Position numbers and translations under genes: made by a program. 64,000 nucleotides of DNA. It comes from Peromyscus leucopus (lineage: Eukaryota > Chordata > Mammalia > Rodentia > Cricetidae). The notes beneath the pieces are model-generated. The model was not told the DNA's origin and made no database searches. It saw only the letters and a list, made by a program, of their open reading frames with translations. The stretch covers positions 114,128,829 through 114,192,828 of the forward strand of contig NC_051063.1 in assembly GCF_004664715.2 (NCBI RefSeq), given 5' to 3'. Below, piece after piece: positions 43,525 through 54,027 of this stretch (position 1 is the first letter of the stretch; the number at the start of each line of letters is the position of its first letter).

Positions 43525-43659
43525 ATACTGGGCTACTCAGAACACAGTTGCTGGTATGGCAGAAACTGGTTTTCTAATGGAATTTGATGGTAAAATTTCC
43601 AAAGTTAAGAGTGAAGAAAAAGTTGTAGTTTTGTTCAAAGTGGTTTAAAGGCACAAAGC

Positions 43660-43768
43660 CTGTGGTTGGTTGGTTGGTTGGTTTTGAAACTTGATCTCAA
43701 TATATAAACCAGGTTGGCCTCCAACCCATAATCCTGTCTCATTGCCTCATTCTCCAGAGTGTTGGGTA
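43660..43768 (-). mobile_element. B1-like SINE fragment with (GGTT)n, minus strand
   Basis: A TTGG-rich run (ggttggttggttggttggtt) is followed by gaaacttgatctcaatatat, aaccaggttggcctccaacc and ctcattgcctcattctccag, agtgttggg: a reversed B1 body. It is cut off by the next SINE. Confidence 0.7.
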
Positions 43769-43940
43769 AGTATGTGTTTATGTTTGTGTGTGTGAGTGTG
43801 CAGGTCAAGGCATGTCTGTGTAGAACAAGGAACAAAGGGTCACTCCCCTCCTTCTGCCATGCAGGTCACAGAGATGGAACTCAGGTCATCAGTGTGCACC
43901 AAGCACTTTCACCCACTGAACCATCTCCCCACTCTGCCCC
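43769..43940 (-). mobile_element. B3/B4-clan tRNA-derived SINE, minus strand
   Basis: gtgtgtgtgagtgtgcaggt, caaggcatgtctgtgtagaa, ctcctt-ctgccatgcaggtca, cagagatggaactcaggtca, tcagtgtgcaccaagcactt, tcacccactgaaccatctcc, ccac: the reversed tRNA-like head and body of the 'gatggctcagtgggtaaaggtgc' SINE. Confidence 0.8.
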
Positions 43941-45555
43941 CTGTTTTTTTGTTTTTAGATAAAATATTTGTGAAAATTCTTGTATGGTCCAGAATCAACC
44001 ACCCCAAAGCTCTGCTAAGATAGTGACAGGATACCAACTTCCCCTTATTCCTTATTAATGTGGCCAGTTTGCTATTCATCAGAGTTTAATCTCTCTGTCC
44101 AATCATCCATGGATTTCTTTTAAAACAAAATATTAATAAGCTAACAACAGTGTCCTCTGCTAGCACTTGTCGGCTTTTTACTGAGCGGCCTGTCTTTTTT
44201 GAGAAGCTATCCTGTGACCCATTTTGCACAGATCACCAAATACCCATCAGAGGGTAATAGCTTTGTGTCTTTAAAGCCAGAAGCTTAGAGAAGAAAAGGA
44301 TACGAATCTCAGTACAAACTGCTTGAGCCATCCCTAATCAAACCAAAGATGATTTCATATTGTAGAAAAGTTACAAGAAAAAAAAAGGAAGAAGGGCCAC
44401 AGACTTCCTATTTGGTACCCTTTTCTGGGAAATCATGGTGTAGAGTCCTTTTGTTTTATCTGCTGTGGTTCACAATAATTTCATATTCTTTTTCATTCTT
44501 GTTTATACAGTGCTTCTGCTGAATATTCTTCCCCCTTCAGAGGCATTTTTGCCTCTAACACAGCATGATATTTTGTAGTCTGTTTGCTTCAAACTGAAAA
44601 ATAACAGAATCTTTCCTTTTACATAATAATGAGAAAAGGCAATCACATTTGATACTGATAAATGAAAATTCAAAATGAGAATGTAGGCTCCAGAGTGGAA
44701 AGAAATATTTATACAGCTATTTTGAGACACGGGTCAAATTTTGCTGTCAGACATAGACCTATTACAGTTAGCCATTCAGAACAAGAGAAGCACAAACTGT
44801 TTATTCATGACAAATAAGCATGGGAATTTCACCAGAAGCAATGTGTTCCTTGAGCATTCCACAGTCCATTGAACAATCAATGATCTCAAGCTTTCACTTT
44901 CTTATAGTTGTAAGTGTATGTGTATTTTTCAGAGGCAGGGTGTGCATCTATTTTGCTCACTGTGGTGTGTCCTACATGGAGAACAGCTCTTGGCATACTC
45001 ATGCATCACTTTGCTGTATGAATATGTTAGGGAGAAATGTATTGTTAGGTAATTCTATTGTTTTGCAAACATAATTCAGAGTATAGTAATAAAAACAAAA
45101 TGGTGATAATGTACCAAGGTTATATGATCTTTTAGGATCACTGTTACATCACTGGTCCATCTTGATCACAATATCTTTATGTATTATGTGTGCATGCAGA
45201 CCTTTATCCAATATAATATGTGTGTATACATATATCTATGTATTTGTGTATTGTCCAATAACATTTATTTTACTCATCTCTTTAATTACTACAACAGTGT
45301 ACTTCTGGAATATAGTTAAAGGTTGTGGGAAAATTCAATTTATTTGTAAGTTTTTAGTTTCAAAAGTCAGTTTAACCTAGATTACAAACTGATGTATTAT
45401 TTTAAACCTTCAGGTATTTTGTTCATTACCTGTCAGTATCTTTTTTCACTCTCAGGTTTTCTAGTAAGGTACATCTATTGGTAAGGAATTCCTTCAGGTT
45501 CTGTTTGAGGTCTTTCTAGCTCCATTTTTGTTGTTGATTCCCCTCACACACCTTT
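43941..45555. other. Unique AT-rich DNA
   Basis: 1.6 kb without a confident gene or repeat. Short frames (72-84 codons) have no recognised domain. Confidence 0.5.
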
Positions 45556-45558
45556 CGA

Positions 45559-45616
45559 ACCACTTTGACTCTCTCATCCCTCTCCCTGGACCACTTTGAC
45601 TCTCTCATCCCTCTCT
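45559..45616. repeat. 31-bp tandem duplication
   Basis: accactttgactctctcatc followed by cctctc occurs at 45559 and again at 45590. The two copies differ at one base over the 27 shared bases, so the duplication looks recent. Confidence 0.9.
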
Positions 45617-45751
45617 ATCATGTACTGGAAAGTTTCTGCTGAAATGTCAGCTGCCAGGCATACCAGAGACCCTCCTATGTTAGTTGTTCCTTTTTCTGTC
45701 CTGTTTCCAGGATTTTCTTTGTCTTGAATTGTAGCATGAATCTTAACAGGT
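45617..45751. other. Unassigned spacer
   Basis: Nothing recognised. Confidence 0.4.
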
Positions 45752-46200
45752 ATTATTAATAAAAACAAATCCAGGCTGGGTATTGGGGTGAACGCTGAAA
45801 GATCAGAGAGACAGAACAAGCCATAGCTATCTTACCTTGCCAGTTCCTCAGCTGATCCTGTTTCCTCAGCCTGAATGCCTCTCAGCTGAACTGTGCTGCT
45901 CAAAAACCTAAAAGCTTACCCTGGTTTCATGCCTTATATACCTTTCTGCTTTCTGCCATCACTTCCTGGGATTAAAGGCTCACTTCCTGGGATTAAAGGT
46001 GTAAATCACCATGCCTGGCTGTTTCCAGTGTGGCTTTAAACTCACAGAGATCCTCATGGATCTCTGCCTTAGGAATGCTAGGATTAAAGGTGTGTGTGCC
46101 ACCATTTTCTGGCCTCTATATCTAGTGGCTGTTCTGTTCTCTGACCCCAGATAAGTTTATTAGGGTGCACAATATTTTGGGGAACACAATATTATCACAT
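45752..46200 (-). mobile_element. LTR-like element with two B1-like modules, minus strand
   Basis: Read on the minus strand it opens TGTGATAATATTGTGTTCCC, has cctaataaacttatctgggg then tcagagaacagaacagccac. Two B1-like segments follow (plus-strand cttaggaatgctaggattaa with agatcctcatggatctctgc, and cacttcctgggattaaaggt). The element closes in a TATTAATAATA region. The second module contains a 21-bp tandem duplication (cttcctgggattaaagg at ~45962 and ~45983). Related to 37920-38310 in the TTAATAAA...GGGGTCAGAG opening. Confidence 0.7.
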
Positions 46201-46640
46201 TGAATTACTTAGAATTTATTACCATATGATTTTAGGTAGTCTTACTTGACTTGAATCTGTGGTTTTTTTACCTTCCTGCACCTTGATATTTATACTTTCA
46301 GCCACGGTTGGAAAGTTATATGATGTTATTACTTTGAATAATCTTCTTTTTCTTTATCTCTTCAATCTTTTCTCCTTCTTTCTTCAGGTTTCCCCTCCCT
46401 CTTCATTCAGTCTCATCCACTTCACTCCAATTTCCTGTCTTCAATTTCACTTTTTCTTTCTGCTCAATCAATGCTGCTTCTCTTTCTTATTGAATCTTAA
46501 TTTCATTCATTGTGTTTTTCAGCTCTGAGATTTGTTTGTCCTTTTATTACTTCAATCTGTTTATGATTTCATTCTGATTAGTCTATAAATTGCATCTCTG
46601 AAATTTCTTCAAATTTAATAAGCTGTCTTGTATATGTAGG
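46201..46640. other. Pyrimidine-rich unassigned DNA
   Basis: TC-rich on the plus strand (ttctttctgctcaatcaatg and similar). No gene is supported; the 89-codon Phe/Leu/Ser-rich frame at 46259-46528 is a consequence of the composition. Confidence 0.45.
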
Positions 46641-47549
46641 CTTATAGCCATTGATGGCTGATTTTGCCTCTTGTATAATACCATATTTCCGTGACTGTTT
46701 GTGATCTCCCTGGAGGTACATTAATTTCTTTGTTTCTGACCATCATTTCACAGTAGGCCTGTGTTGTATGACAAAATTTTACCTGTAGAGATATAACACA
46801 TACATAGGCCAATATGGGTATCACCAAAGTCCAACTCTAGTGAACCATAAGCTTTACTGGAGTTACTTACAGGAATATGGGTGTGAGATGACTTACAGGA
46901 GCAGATATGACCCAAAGTCAGTGGCATCATCAAATCCCACCCCTTCATGGTGACAGGTCACAAAGCTCGGAACCTGGAACACACTGCACAGCCTACAGGC
47001 AGCTCAACAGGATAGAGGGTGTCCTTTCCAGGTGCCTCAGTTAGTCTCAACCTCTTTTAGGCAGCTCAGCAGGTTTCTGCTTCTTTAAGGCAGCTGGTCT
47101 GGTTTCAGTGTTTCCTTTGCACCTTGGCTTGTCTGAGAGTCATCTTTGCAGCTCCACTTCATCTTAAGACTCTCAGATTTTATTGCTTACTCTGCCAAGG
47201 AGGAGCCTAGTGAATTTGGTCAGTCCCAGAGACTTCCTGAAGCTGTTTTAAGTTGTTTTCCTTCCTGCTTAAGGAGCTTCCTTCCCTGAAGGATGGAATG
47301 TTTCAATCTCAGAGGAAAGCATTACACAGCAGCCTGTAAATAAATTCTGAGCAGACTGGCTATTGGGCTTCCTATCCTTGTGATTGCTGTGAAAATTCTA
47401 TTCCCTGTCTACTCTAGCTGCACCTTTGTTTCTTGTTTCTCAGTAGCCTCAGGTTGATTAGTCTTGCCAGCACCTCTGATCCTCCTCATGAACTGAGCAA
47501 GAACAAGCATCTCATGGAAGGATTTGTTATTATATATTACCCTCCAACT
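46641..47549. mobile_element. Probable rodent LTR/ERV-like repeat, unresolved
   Basis: gtatcaccaaagtccaactc, cataagctttactggagtta, cttacaggaatatgggtgtg, agctcggaacctggaacaca, ggcagctcagcaggtttctg, ctgccaaggaggagcctagt, cttcctgcttaaggagcttc, aactgagcaagaacaagcat give me a strong sense of a moderately repetitive rodent sequence. I cannot place it in a family or give orientation. No open frame of note. A genome search would settle whether it is repetitive. Confidence 0.4.
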
Positions 47550-47990
47550 CAATTCAAATATATTTTATTTATTCTTTAATAATTTCAAGCATGCGTACAA
47601 TGTATTTCAATCATCTTCACCCACCATACCCTCCAACTCTTTTTAGGTCTCTCTACAACTCTCCACCAATTTCATGATCTCTTTTTTTAAATAGTCCTCT
47701 GGGTCCAATAAATAGGGTCTCCTGTGTCTCTCCTCCATCCATGCTATAATGTTGATGGGCTTGATCTTATATAAGTCTTGTACAGTCCTGTGACTGGACA
47801 TGACTTGACAGGCCATGACAACAGCCTGTCATGCCCAGAAAATACTGTTTCATTTCACCTCAGAGCTCTGCTAATGGTGGCTCTTGCAATTTTCTGTGTC
47901 CTCTTCCAGGATGCTTCCTGAACCTTAAGAATGAGTATGATATAGCCAGGAACAATAAGCCCTAGGAGTGAACCTGTTATTTTGCTACAT
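47550..47990 (-). mobile_element. Rodent L1 3' UTR fragment, minus strand
   Basis: ttattctttaataatttcaa, gcatgcgtacaatgtatttc, aatcatcttcacccaccata, cctccaactctttttaggtc, ccaccaatttcatgatctct, ctataatgttgatgggcttg, atcttatataagtcttgtac, tgacaacagcctgtcatgcc, caggatgcttcctgaacctt: reversed Lx-like 3' UTR from the tail side inward. Confidence 0.7.
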
Positions 47991-48297
47991 TGACACAGTA
48001 TCATATGGCCTTCTAAACACTTGTCTCTATACCCCCCAGTCAGTGAAGCTACCAGAACTCATCAGGAAGTATCTTTGTGCAATGGAAGATGGTTAATAAA
48101 GAGACTTATAGATACCCAAAATACAGAAAATAAGTGTCTGTGTAGTGTTCAGCCATAAATGAGAAAATTCATTTTTTTTTTGATTTTTTGAAGCTATCTT
48201 CAACCATATTTCACCCACATGATAAACTAACTAACCTGTACAAATTTAACTTTCCTCCATATATATGTTTGACCAATAATGGTATCTGTCAGTAAAG
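47991..48297. other. Unassigned, possibly older L1-derived
   Basis: Contains tgtgtagtgttcagccataa and a T-rich run. May be degraded L1 but the match is too weak to annotate. Confidence 0.35.
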
Positions 48298-48617
48298 ATA
48301 CTGTAATGCCAATAGAACAGAGTAGAGGACATAATTCTATACCAACAGCCAGCTAATTTTTGACAATGCTGTCACAAATATACATTAGAGAAAAGTCAGA
48401 GTTTTTGAGAATATTAAATATCCACATGTAGAAACTACATCTTTAACTTTCAAAGTATACAAAAATGAATAAAATGTATTAAGGATCCTAGTGTAAGACC
48501 AGCAACTTTGAAACTAAATATTAAGGAGAAAAGCACTTCAAGACATAGGAATAAGCGAGGACATACTGAAAAGGACACGATCTCAAGAAATAATGAATAA
48601 TTTGGCAGTTGGGATTT
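48298..48617 (+). mobile_element. L1 ORF2 relic, first part (split by MT LTR)
   Basis: ccaatagaacagagtagagg, agctaatttttgacaatgct, ttagagaaaagtcagagttt, tatccacatgtagaaactac and ttaaggagaaaagcacttca follow, in order, the L1 ORF2 3' third. The reading frame is broken many times. It continues in 48899-49495 after the LTR. Confidence 0.75.
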
Positions 48618-48898
48618 TGGTGGTTTTAATGAGAATGGGCCCCATGGGCTCATATATTTGAATCCTTAGTTTCCAGTTGGTGAATGGTTTGGGAAGGGTC
48701 GGGAGGTGTGGCCTTGTTAGAGTAGGCGTGGCCTTAACAGAGGAAGTGTGTCACTGGGAATCCTGTCTTCTTCCCACCATGATGATAATGAACCAATCCT
48801 CTGAAACTGGAAGCAAACCTCAGCTAAATGTTCCTTTCTGATATTTTCCTTGGTCATGGCATCTCTTCCCAGCAATAGAACAGTAGCTAGGATAAGAG
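48618..48898 (+). mobile_element. MT-like MaLR solo LTR nested in L1
   Basis: ggtggttttaatgagaatgg, gccccatgggctcatatatt, gggtcgggaggtgtggcctt, gttagagtaggcgtggcctt, aacagaggaagtgtgtcact, ccaccatgatgataatgaac, ctgaaactggaagcaaacct, agcaatagaacagtagctag. Compared with a full MT LTR it lacks roughly 80-90 bases of the middle. It interrupts the L1 ORF2 relic, which resumes just after. Confidence 0.85.
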
Positions 48899-49495
48899 TC
48901 TATGAAATTAAAAGCTCTTGCATAACAAAAGTCAGCACAGTGAATATACAGCCTACAGAACTGGAGAAAAATTTTGATAACTATACATCTGACTGTAGAT
49001 TAATATCTAATGTCTAAAATCTACAAATATTTCAAAACAATAAATACCAAACCCAAATCATCTAATAGATAAATTAAATTATGTTCAAAATAATAAATAT
49101 AAAAATCTAATGCATATATTAAAGTGGTATAAAAATGTTCAAGATCCTTAGCCATCAGTAAAAGGCACATTAAAACTACATTGAAATTTCCTCTCACCCA
49201 ACTCATAATAACTATCATCAAGGAAACAAGAATAACTAATTCTGGAATGGACGTAGTATAAAAAGAACATTTGTGCACAACTAGTAGAAACATAACCACC
49301 TGTATCCACCCACTACAGATATCAACATGGCCATTCCTCAAAAACCAGAACTAGAACTGAACCGCCATATGCTCCAGCTATACAACTCATGGGTATGAAC
49401 CCAAAATGATCTAGGTCAGCATACCACAGAGACTTGCAGCATTCAAAATAAAGAACCAAGCTAGATGTCCATCAGCGGATGAACAGATTTTTAAA
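48899..49495 (+). mobile_element. L1 ORF2 relic, second part
   Basis: tatgaaattaaaagctcttg, cagcctacagaactggagaa, aaattttgataactatacat, attaatatctaatgtctaaa, gatccttagccatcagtaaa, tgaacccaaaatgatctagg, gatgtccatcagcggatgaa match the end of L1 ORF2 in order. It stops at the 'gatgaatggat' segment and jumps to 3' UTR at about 49500, so about the last 150 codons' worth of ORF2 and most of the UTR are missing. Confidence 0.75.
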
Positions 49496-49745
49496 AATAT
49501 GTTACTGGTGTCCTGCCTGCAAGATATGCTAGGGCAATGGTTGCACAAAGTATTTTTGTTTTTTTAAGAATTTTATATATATATATATATATATAATTTG
49601 ATTTTCTAATATGAGACAGGAAGGGAGTAGATCCAGATAGAAGGGGATGTGGTGAGGAGTAGAGAGAGGGGAAACCATAATCAGGATATATTATGTGAGG
49701 GGGAAAAATCTATTTTCAATAAAAGGAAAAACTTTTAAAAGAAAA
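49496..49745 (+). mobile_element. L1 3' UTR tail after internal deletion
   Basis: gtcctgcctgcaagatatgc, tagggcaatggttgcacaaa is an early 3' UTR piece. It is joined directly to a T-rich then TA-repeat stretch, gagacaggaagggagtagat, ccagatagaaggggatgtgg, ccataatcaggatatattat and ttttcaataaaaggaaaaac, the very 3' end. Continuity with the ORF2 relic upstream suggests one L1 copy with internal deletions. Confidence 0.65.
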
Positions 49746-50869
49746 CATGATACACTTACAAAATGAACACCCCCTGCTCCGTTGCATAGAAGAGGAAAAA
49801 GACAATCTCAATCTTGCAATAGAGGAAAAGAATAAGCAAGGCAGACGGTAGAATGGGACTACAGGGGAGAGGAAGGAGTCTAAGGCAGGAAACGAGAAAG
49901 AGTGGTGGGAAGAAAGACAAAAGTAGAGATTTAACTTTACATGTATAGGACACAGCAGAAGAGGGCTACTTGCAGAAAGAAAGGGGACCAATGATAGGAA
50001 AGAAGGAAGGATGGACTAGGGTAGCACAGTGGATTGACCAATATGAGCAAAGTACAAACAATGACACATATTTATGAAAACATCATAATGAAACTGATTA
50101 TTTCTACATTAACTAGAAGACTTAATATAAATAAATAAAGTCTACTGGACAAAAAATATACTGGCCAGTAAATGAGAGAAGTATCAAACAATTGAAAACA
50201 ATTATTCAAATAATAGTAACTGAAGCACAGAGAGTTATCACACTAAATTAATGAAACATCTTGGCAAATGTAAAGAAAATTGTCACTTTTTAAAACGTTC
50301 AGCTGAAAAGTTTAACAACACAGAGCCTTAATAAACAGATCAGAGTTGTTTGGAATTAGCATTTAGCACACGATTTTTTTCAGATCACTTGAATTATTAA
50401 TAAACAGCTTTTAGTGCTTGTCAAACATCTTTCTGATGATTAAAATGTCATATTTAGACAAAGTTCTGAAAACAGAATAAATATGACCTTACTATCTGCA
50501 CTAGACTCTAGAGAGAGGTACTTCCTTGGTACTAGAGAGAGGAACACCCTCCACTGTCTGTGTTTGCTCTCTCTATGGGTTTCCCACGTGGATTTGACTT
50601 ACTAATACCTTCTTTGGGCAGACTTCACTGACCATTCCTGACTTCTTCTAACTTCTCTAGTATTTTGATTTTTAGCTATTTGTTTATTTATTCCATGAGG
50701 CAATAAATAATTAACTAAGTCCCAGACATTACTGCAATATTTTAAGTTAGAGACAATGAGATGTTGAACCAATACAGTGAACAGAACAATGTTCAAACCA
50801 AAAGCTGTAAGTTTAAAGCCAGTATAACTTACTATTTTCTGTATAGTCTTATGACATTCACCATTGCAT
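49746..50869. other. Unique AT-rich DNA
   Basis: No gene or confident repeat. The 91-codon minus frame at 49716-49991 (Ser, Leu, Phe, Pro rich) mirrors GA-rich plus-strand sequence and shows no domain. Confidence 0.5.
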
Positions 50870-50997
50870 CAAGAGTATCTGTTGTTGTTTTGTCTGACAG
50901 ATTGTAAACTCATACCCAGAACAGACAGCAAATCTTCCGTTCTTGCAAATAATACTGCCATGCTTAGTAAATATTTGATAAACATTTGTTGATTGAC
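50870..50997 (+). mobile_element. L2 LINE 3' end
   Basis: tgtctgacagattgtaaact, catacccagaacagacagca, aatcttccgttcttgcaaat, catgcttagtaaatatttga, taaacatttgttgattgact: the typical 3' end of L2. Confidence 0.65.
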
Positions 50998-51345
50998 TGT
51001 ATGTGGGAGCCTACAAAGGTTTCCTGGTGAGATCTGAGCTTGCTTTACACAGAGGGCTGCATTAGGGGATGGCTTGTCCACATGCAAGGTCATCAGGTGT
51101 TTGGGATGGTCTACACTAGGCTGTGCTGGGGGGAGGTCTTTTGCTCCACCCCTTGGTATTCCTTTTAAAAGCCCTTTAGTAGTGACAGAAGGGGCCTGTG
51201 GATTAGGATACAGGCCCTCGTGAGGTATCCTGTGTTTTCTAATCGTCTCTCTATATACACTTCTATCTACAAATATCTCACTTCCCCCTCCTCAGTACCC
51301 TGGGGGTATAAGAGGGAACCAATCTCCCTCAACTGTGCATACATA
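50998..51345 (+). mobile_element. ERV-type solo LTR
   Basis: Opens TGTATGTGGGAGCCTACAAA and closes near CAACTGTGCATACA, with ggatggtctacactaggctg, gggggaggtcttttgctcca, ccccttggtattccttttaa (a TTTTAAAA TATA-like box), gcctgtggattaggatacag, gtatcctgtgttttctaatc, gggggtataagagggaacca. GC-rich relative to its surroundings and little degraded, so probably a young class II-type LTR. No internal region is present. Orientation is judged from the TATA-like box and TG start. Confidence 0.55.
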
Positions 51346-51384
51346 TAATTAAGATGGGATTATTATCTCCTCGTTTTGTGTTTT

Positions 51385-51545
51385 GTTTTATTTATTGTTT
51401 GTTTGTTTGTTTGTTTGTTTGGTTGGTTGGTTGGTTGGTTGGTTGGCTGATAGTTTATACAGGTTCACTCCATACCTCAGGCTGGACTAAATATATAGCC
51501 CATGCTGGCCTTGAAAGTCATGCCATTAATCACTCTTGTCCTTGA
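51385..51545 (-). mobile_element. Old B1-like SINE with (TTTG)n(GGTT)n, minus strand
   Basis: TTTG and then GGTT tandem steps (51386-51446) replace the poly-T tail. Then acaggttcactccatacctc, aggctggactaaatatatag, cccatgctggccttgaaagt, catgccattaatcactcttg: a reversed, diverged B1. Similar TTGG growth occurred in the B1 at 43660. Confidence 0.7.
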
Positions 51546-51789
51546 TCTTACCTAAGTTTTTCAGAACTCACTATTCCATGCTTCATCTAAAACTTGTACT
51601 AATTTACTATTTGTTCATTAAACAATAAAAAAATAATTGAGATTCGCCAAGATCCATGACTGCATAAAACATTGGCATTAAAGAACATTGGGGGTCTCAG
51701 CTCTAGCTAAGCATTCATGCTACTTCCTTAAGGCTCTGGAAACAGTATAGAAAAGCTCACAGGAAGTATAAAAGAGCTGGAGGGTAGAA
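51546..51789. other. Unassigned DNA
   Basis: Nothing recognised. Confidence 0.4.
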
Positions 51790-52250
51790 GAGAAGCTATG
51801 AAATAGCATCTTCTACACCAGAAAAGAATGCAGCAACCATAAACTCACAGCAGCTGTGCATACTGACTGACTCCACAAAAGGCAGGCCCTCATGAAAGTC
51901 ACCTCTGGAGGACGAAGGGATGCTCACAGTCCCACAACATACTGCTGGTCTGTTGGCAACAGATTCTGAGAGAGGAGGAGGCAGCACGGTATTCAGTTAT
52001 GTACCCACTGGTGAGCCTACCAGTCACTGATAGTTAGGTCCGAACTCTGAATCACAGAGATGGCCCTAATTAATCTTTATTGGACACTAAACAAAAACAA
52101 AACCAGTAAATAGAGATTTATATGGGATGGGGCAGGGGCGGAGTGGAGTGAGAGAAAAATGAGCAAGGGCCTAGGGAGAAGGACCAAAACACATAGTGTG
52201 CATGCATGAAAGAACAAAACTTACTAATAAAGAAAAAAATCTTTTAAATC
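51790..52250 (+). mobile_element. Rodent L1 3' UTR fragment, plus strand
   Basis: aactcacagcagctgtgcat, gcaggccctcatgaaagtca, ggtctgttggcaacagattc, tgagagaggaggaggcagca, gtgagcctaccagtcactga, ttaatctttattggacacta, cagtaaatagagatttatat, gaaagaacaaaacttactaa match the organisation of a rodent L1 3' UTR, quite diverged. Confidence 0.55.
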
Positions 52251-53066
52251 TGGCAAAATCCACTTTTATGTAATTATTTAGCAAGAAACAGCTGAAGCTT
52301 TGGTCTTCCCCAGGCTGTTCATAGATGCTATCACATTGATGACTAATAAGATCTCACCAAGTTGGCCTCTGTCCAGATTCCCAAGGCACAAAGTTCCTTC
52401 TAGAATCTCTTCAATGAATAAGTGTCTACGCTCTAGATAATTCAATGATAGGTAACAGTTGACATTAGATGAACCAAAAGACTCGTCTCCACTTAGCAAA
52501 TGAGTCTTAATAAATAGCCAAGTGCATTAGTGTAAGCAGATTAATTTAAGCCTTCTTTTTAACAAGCAATTAAGAAAGACAAACTGTAAGTCATCAAACT
52601 CAGAGGAAAATAACTGTTCTTTTCAGCTACAAGCGTCAGAAGAACAGAAAAGCACTTTACGAAAATCCATGCCTTTAAATATCAAGCTGACCATTATAAT
52701 TTGTTCTCAAAAACAGTTCATCATATTGGGTAATGCAGAGGCAGTGCTATGTTGAGCCATGTGGGAAAAGCAGAGATCAATAAGACATGGTTTCTGCCCA
52801 TAAGCACCTCACAACCAACTAGAGGTGACATGCACAACAAATAATTGCTTAACATGCTTGTAATTATGCTGTGCCATAATTGGAAAGCCAACAGCTTAGG
52901 CGATGATCTTCACTAATAAGAAATGTGGTGTGACAGGAAATAGCATGGGTGAGGTGAACAGAACAATAAGAAATGCCGGTGACTTTTGAACTGGTGAAAG
53001 AGAAGTAATACAGGAAAATGGGGCAGATTAGTAGAGTGGATTGCAGCACTAATGAGGAAAAGAAGC
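52251..53066. other. Mostly unique DNA
   Basis: No gene is seen. Around 52725-52870 (gagccatgtgggaaaagcag, gacatggtttctgcccataa) is a faint copy of the ancient repeat family. Confidence 0.5.
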
Positions 53067-53084
53067 AATCAATTAATCAATCAA

Positions 53085-53128
<44 letters not shown>
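53067..53128. repeat. (TCAA)n then (CA)n microsatellite
   Basis: gcaatcaattaatcaatcaa runs into about 22 CA steps ending at 53128. Confidence 0.95.
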
Positions 53129-53130
<2 letters not shown>

Positions 53131-53690
53131 CTCCTCTTTTCCTGTATAAATTTACAGACAGAGGATATCAAACCTATCTACAGAGAAAATTACCCAGACA
53201 GGAAGATTTCTGTGTTCTATGCAGTTGAGACACACATCTGAATACTGGGGGAGGATGAGAAGCTCAAGGCAAATGCCACCTGGCTACAGCATGGGCCAGT
53301 GGAGAAGCAAATCAAAAAGAAGACATCTCTTGTAGCCTCAGATGAGATTTCTCAGAAACAAACCCTGTCGATCCTGATTCATGTGAAAGTGATTTGCTAG
53401 GAAGTGTATTCCTAAGAAAAAAAGAATACATGAGTAATAACATTTGACTTAACCATCCAAATCTCACCTTCTAACAAGTCAAGGCTACAAAATTTAGCAT
53501 TGGAAACCACATGTCAGAACTATCAAACTGACCCTATGAAGAGGCCATAGGGCTAGAGCAATTCTATGCCCACTGAGTCACTGGACAAGAGTTTCCACCA
53601 TGGGAAGGGGGACATAAGGGGGAGTTTCCAGCAGCTCAAGGACTCCAACAAAGTAAAGAGCAATGGCTGTTGGAAGTGAAATGACAGGAG
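53129..53690. other. Unique DNA, nothing recognised
   Basis: No gene or repeat recognised. Confidence 0.5.
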
Positions 53691-53702
53691 CCTGTGTTTC
53701 CC

Positions 53703-53873
53703 TTTTTTTTTTTTTTTTTTTTTTTTTCTTTTCGAGACAGGGTTTCTCTGTGTAGCTTTGTGCCTTTCCTGGGACTCACTTGGTAGCCCAGGCTGGCCTC
53801 GAACTCACAGAGATCCGCCTGCCTCTGCCTCCCCAGGGCTGGGATTAAAGGAGTGCGCCACCACCGCCCGGCA
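53703..53873 (-). mobile_element. Young full-length B1 SINE, minus strand
   Basis: A 25-T run (reversed tail), then ttttcgagacagggtttctc, tgtgtagctttgtgcctttc, ctgggactcacttggtagcc, caggctggcctcgaactcac, agagatccgcctgcctctgc, ctgggattaaaggagtgcgc, caccaccgcccggc. Only a few changes from what I recall of the B1 form common in cricetids ('tttgcgcctttcctggaactcacttggtagcccaggctgg'). The flanks share cctgtgtttccc at 53691-53702 and 53881-53892, a target-site duplication. The 63-codon plus-strand frame through it is not a gene. Confidence 0.95.
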
Positions 53874-53892
53874 AGAGAAACCTGTGTTTCCC

Positions 53893-54027
53893 TTTTTAAC
53901 TGCTGTAAGTTATAAGGACAGCCACAGAGGAAGGATTAGGATGGACTGAAGAATCAGCTTCAGTGTTCAGTCTTTCTATCTAAACATACTAGTACCCATG
54001 TATAGCTAGTGTTTTCCTACCTTGCCC
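53893..54027. other. Unassigned spacer
   Basis: Nothing recognised between the B1 and the ERV LTR. Confidence 0.4.
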
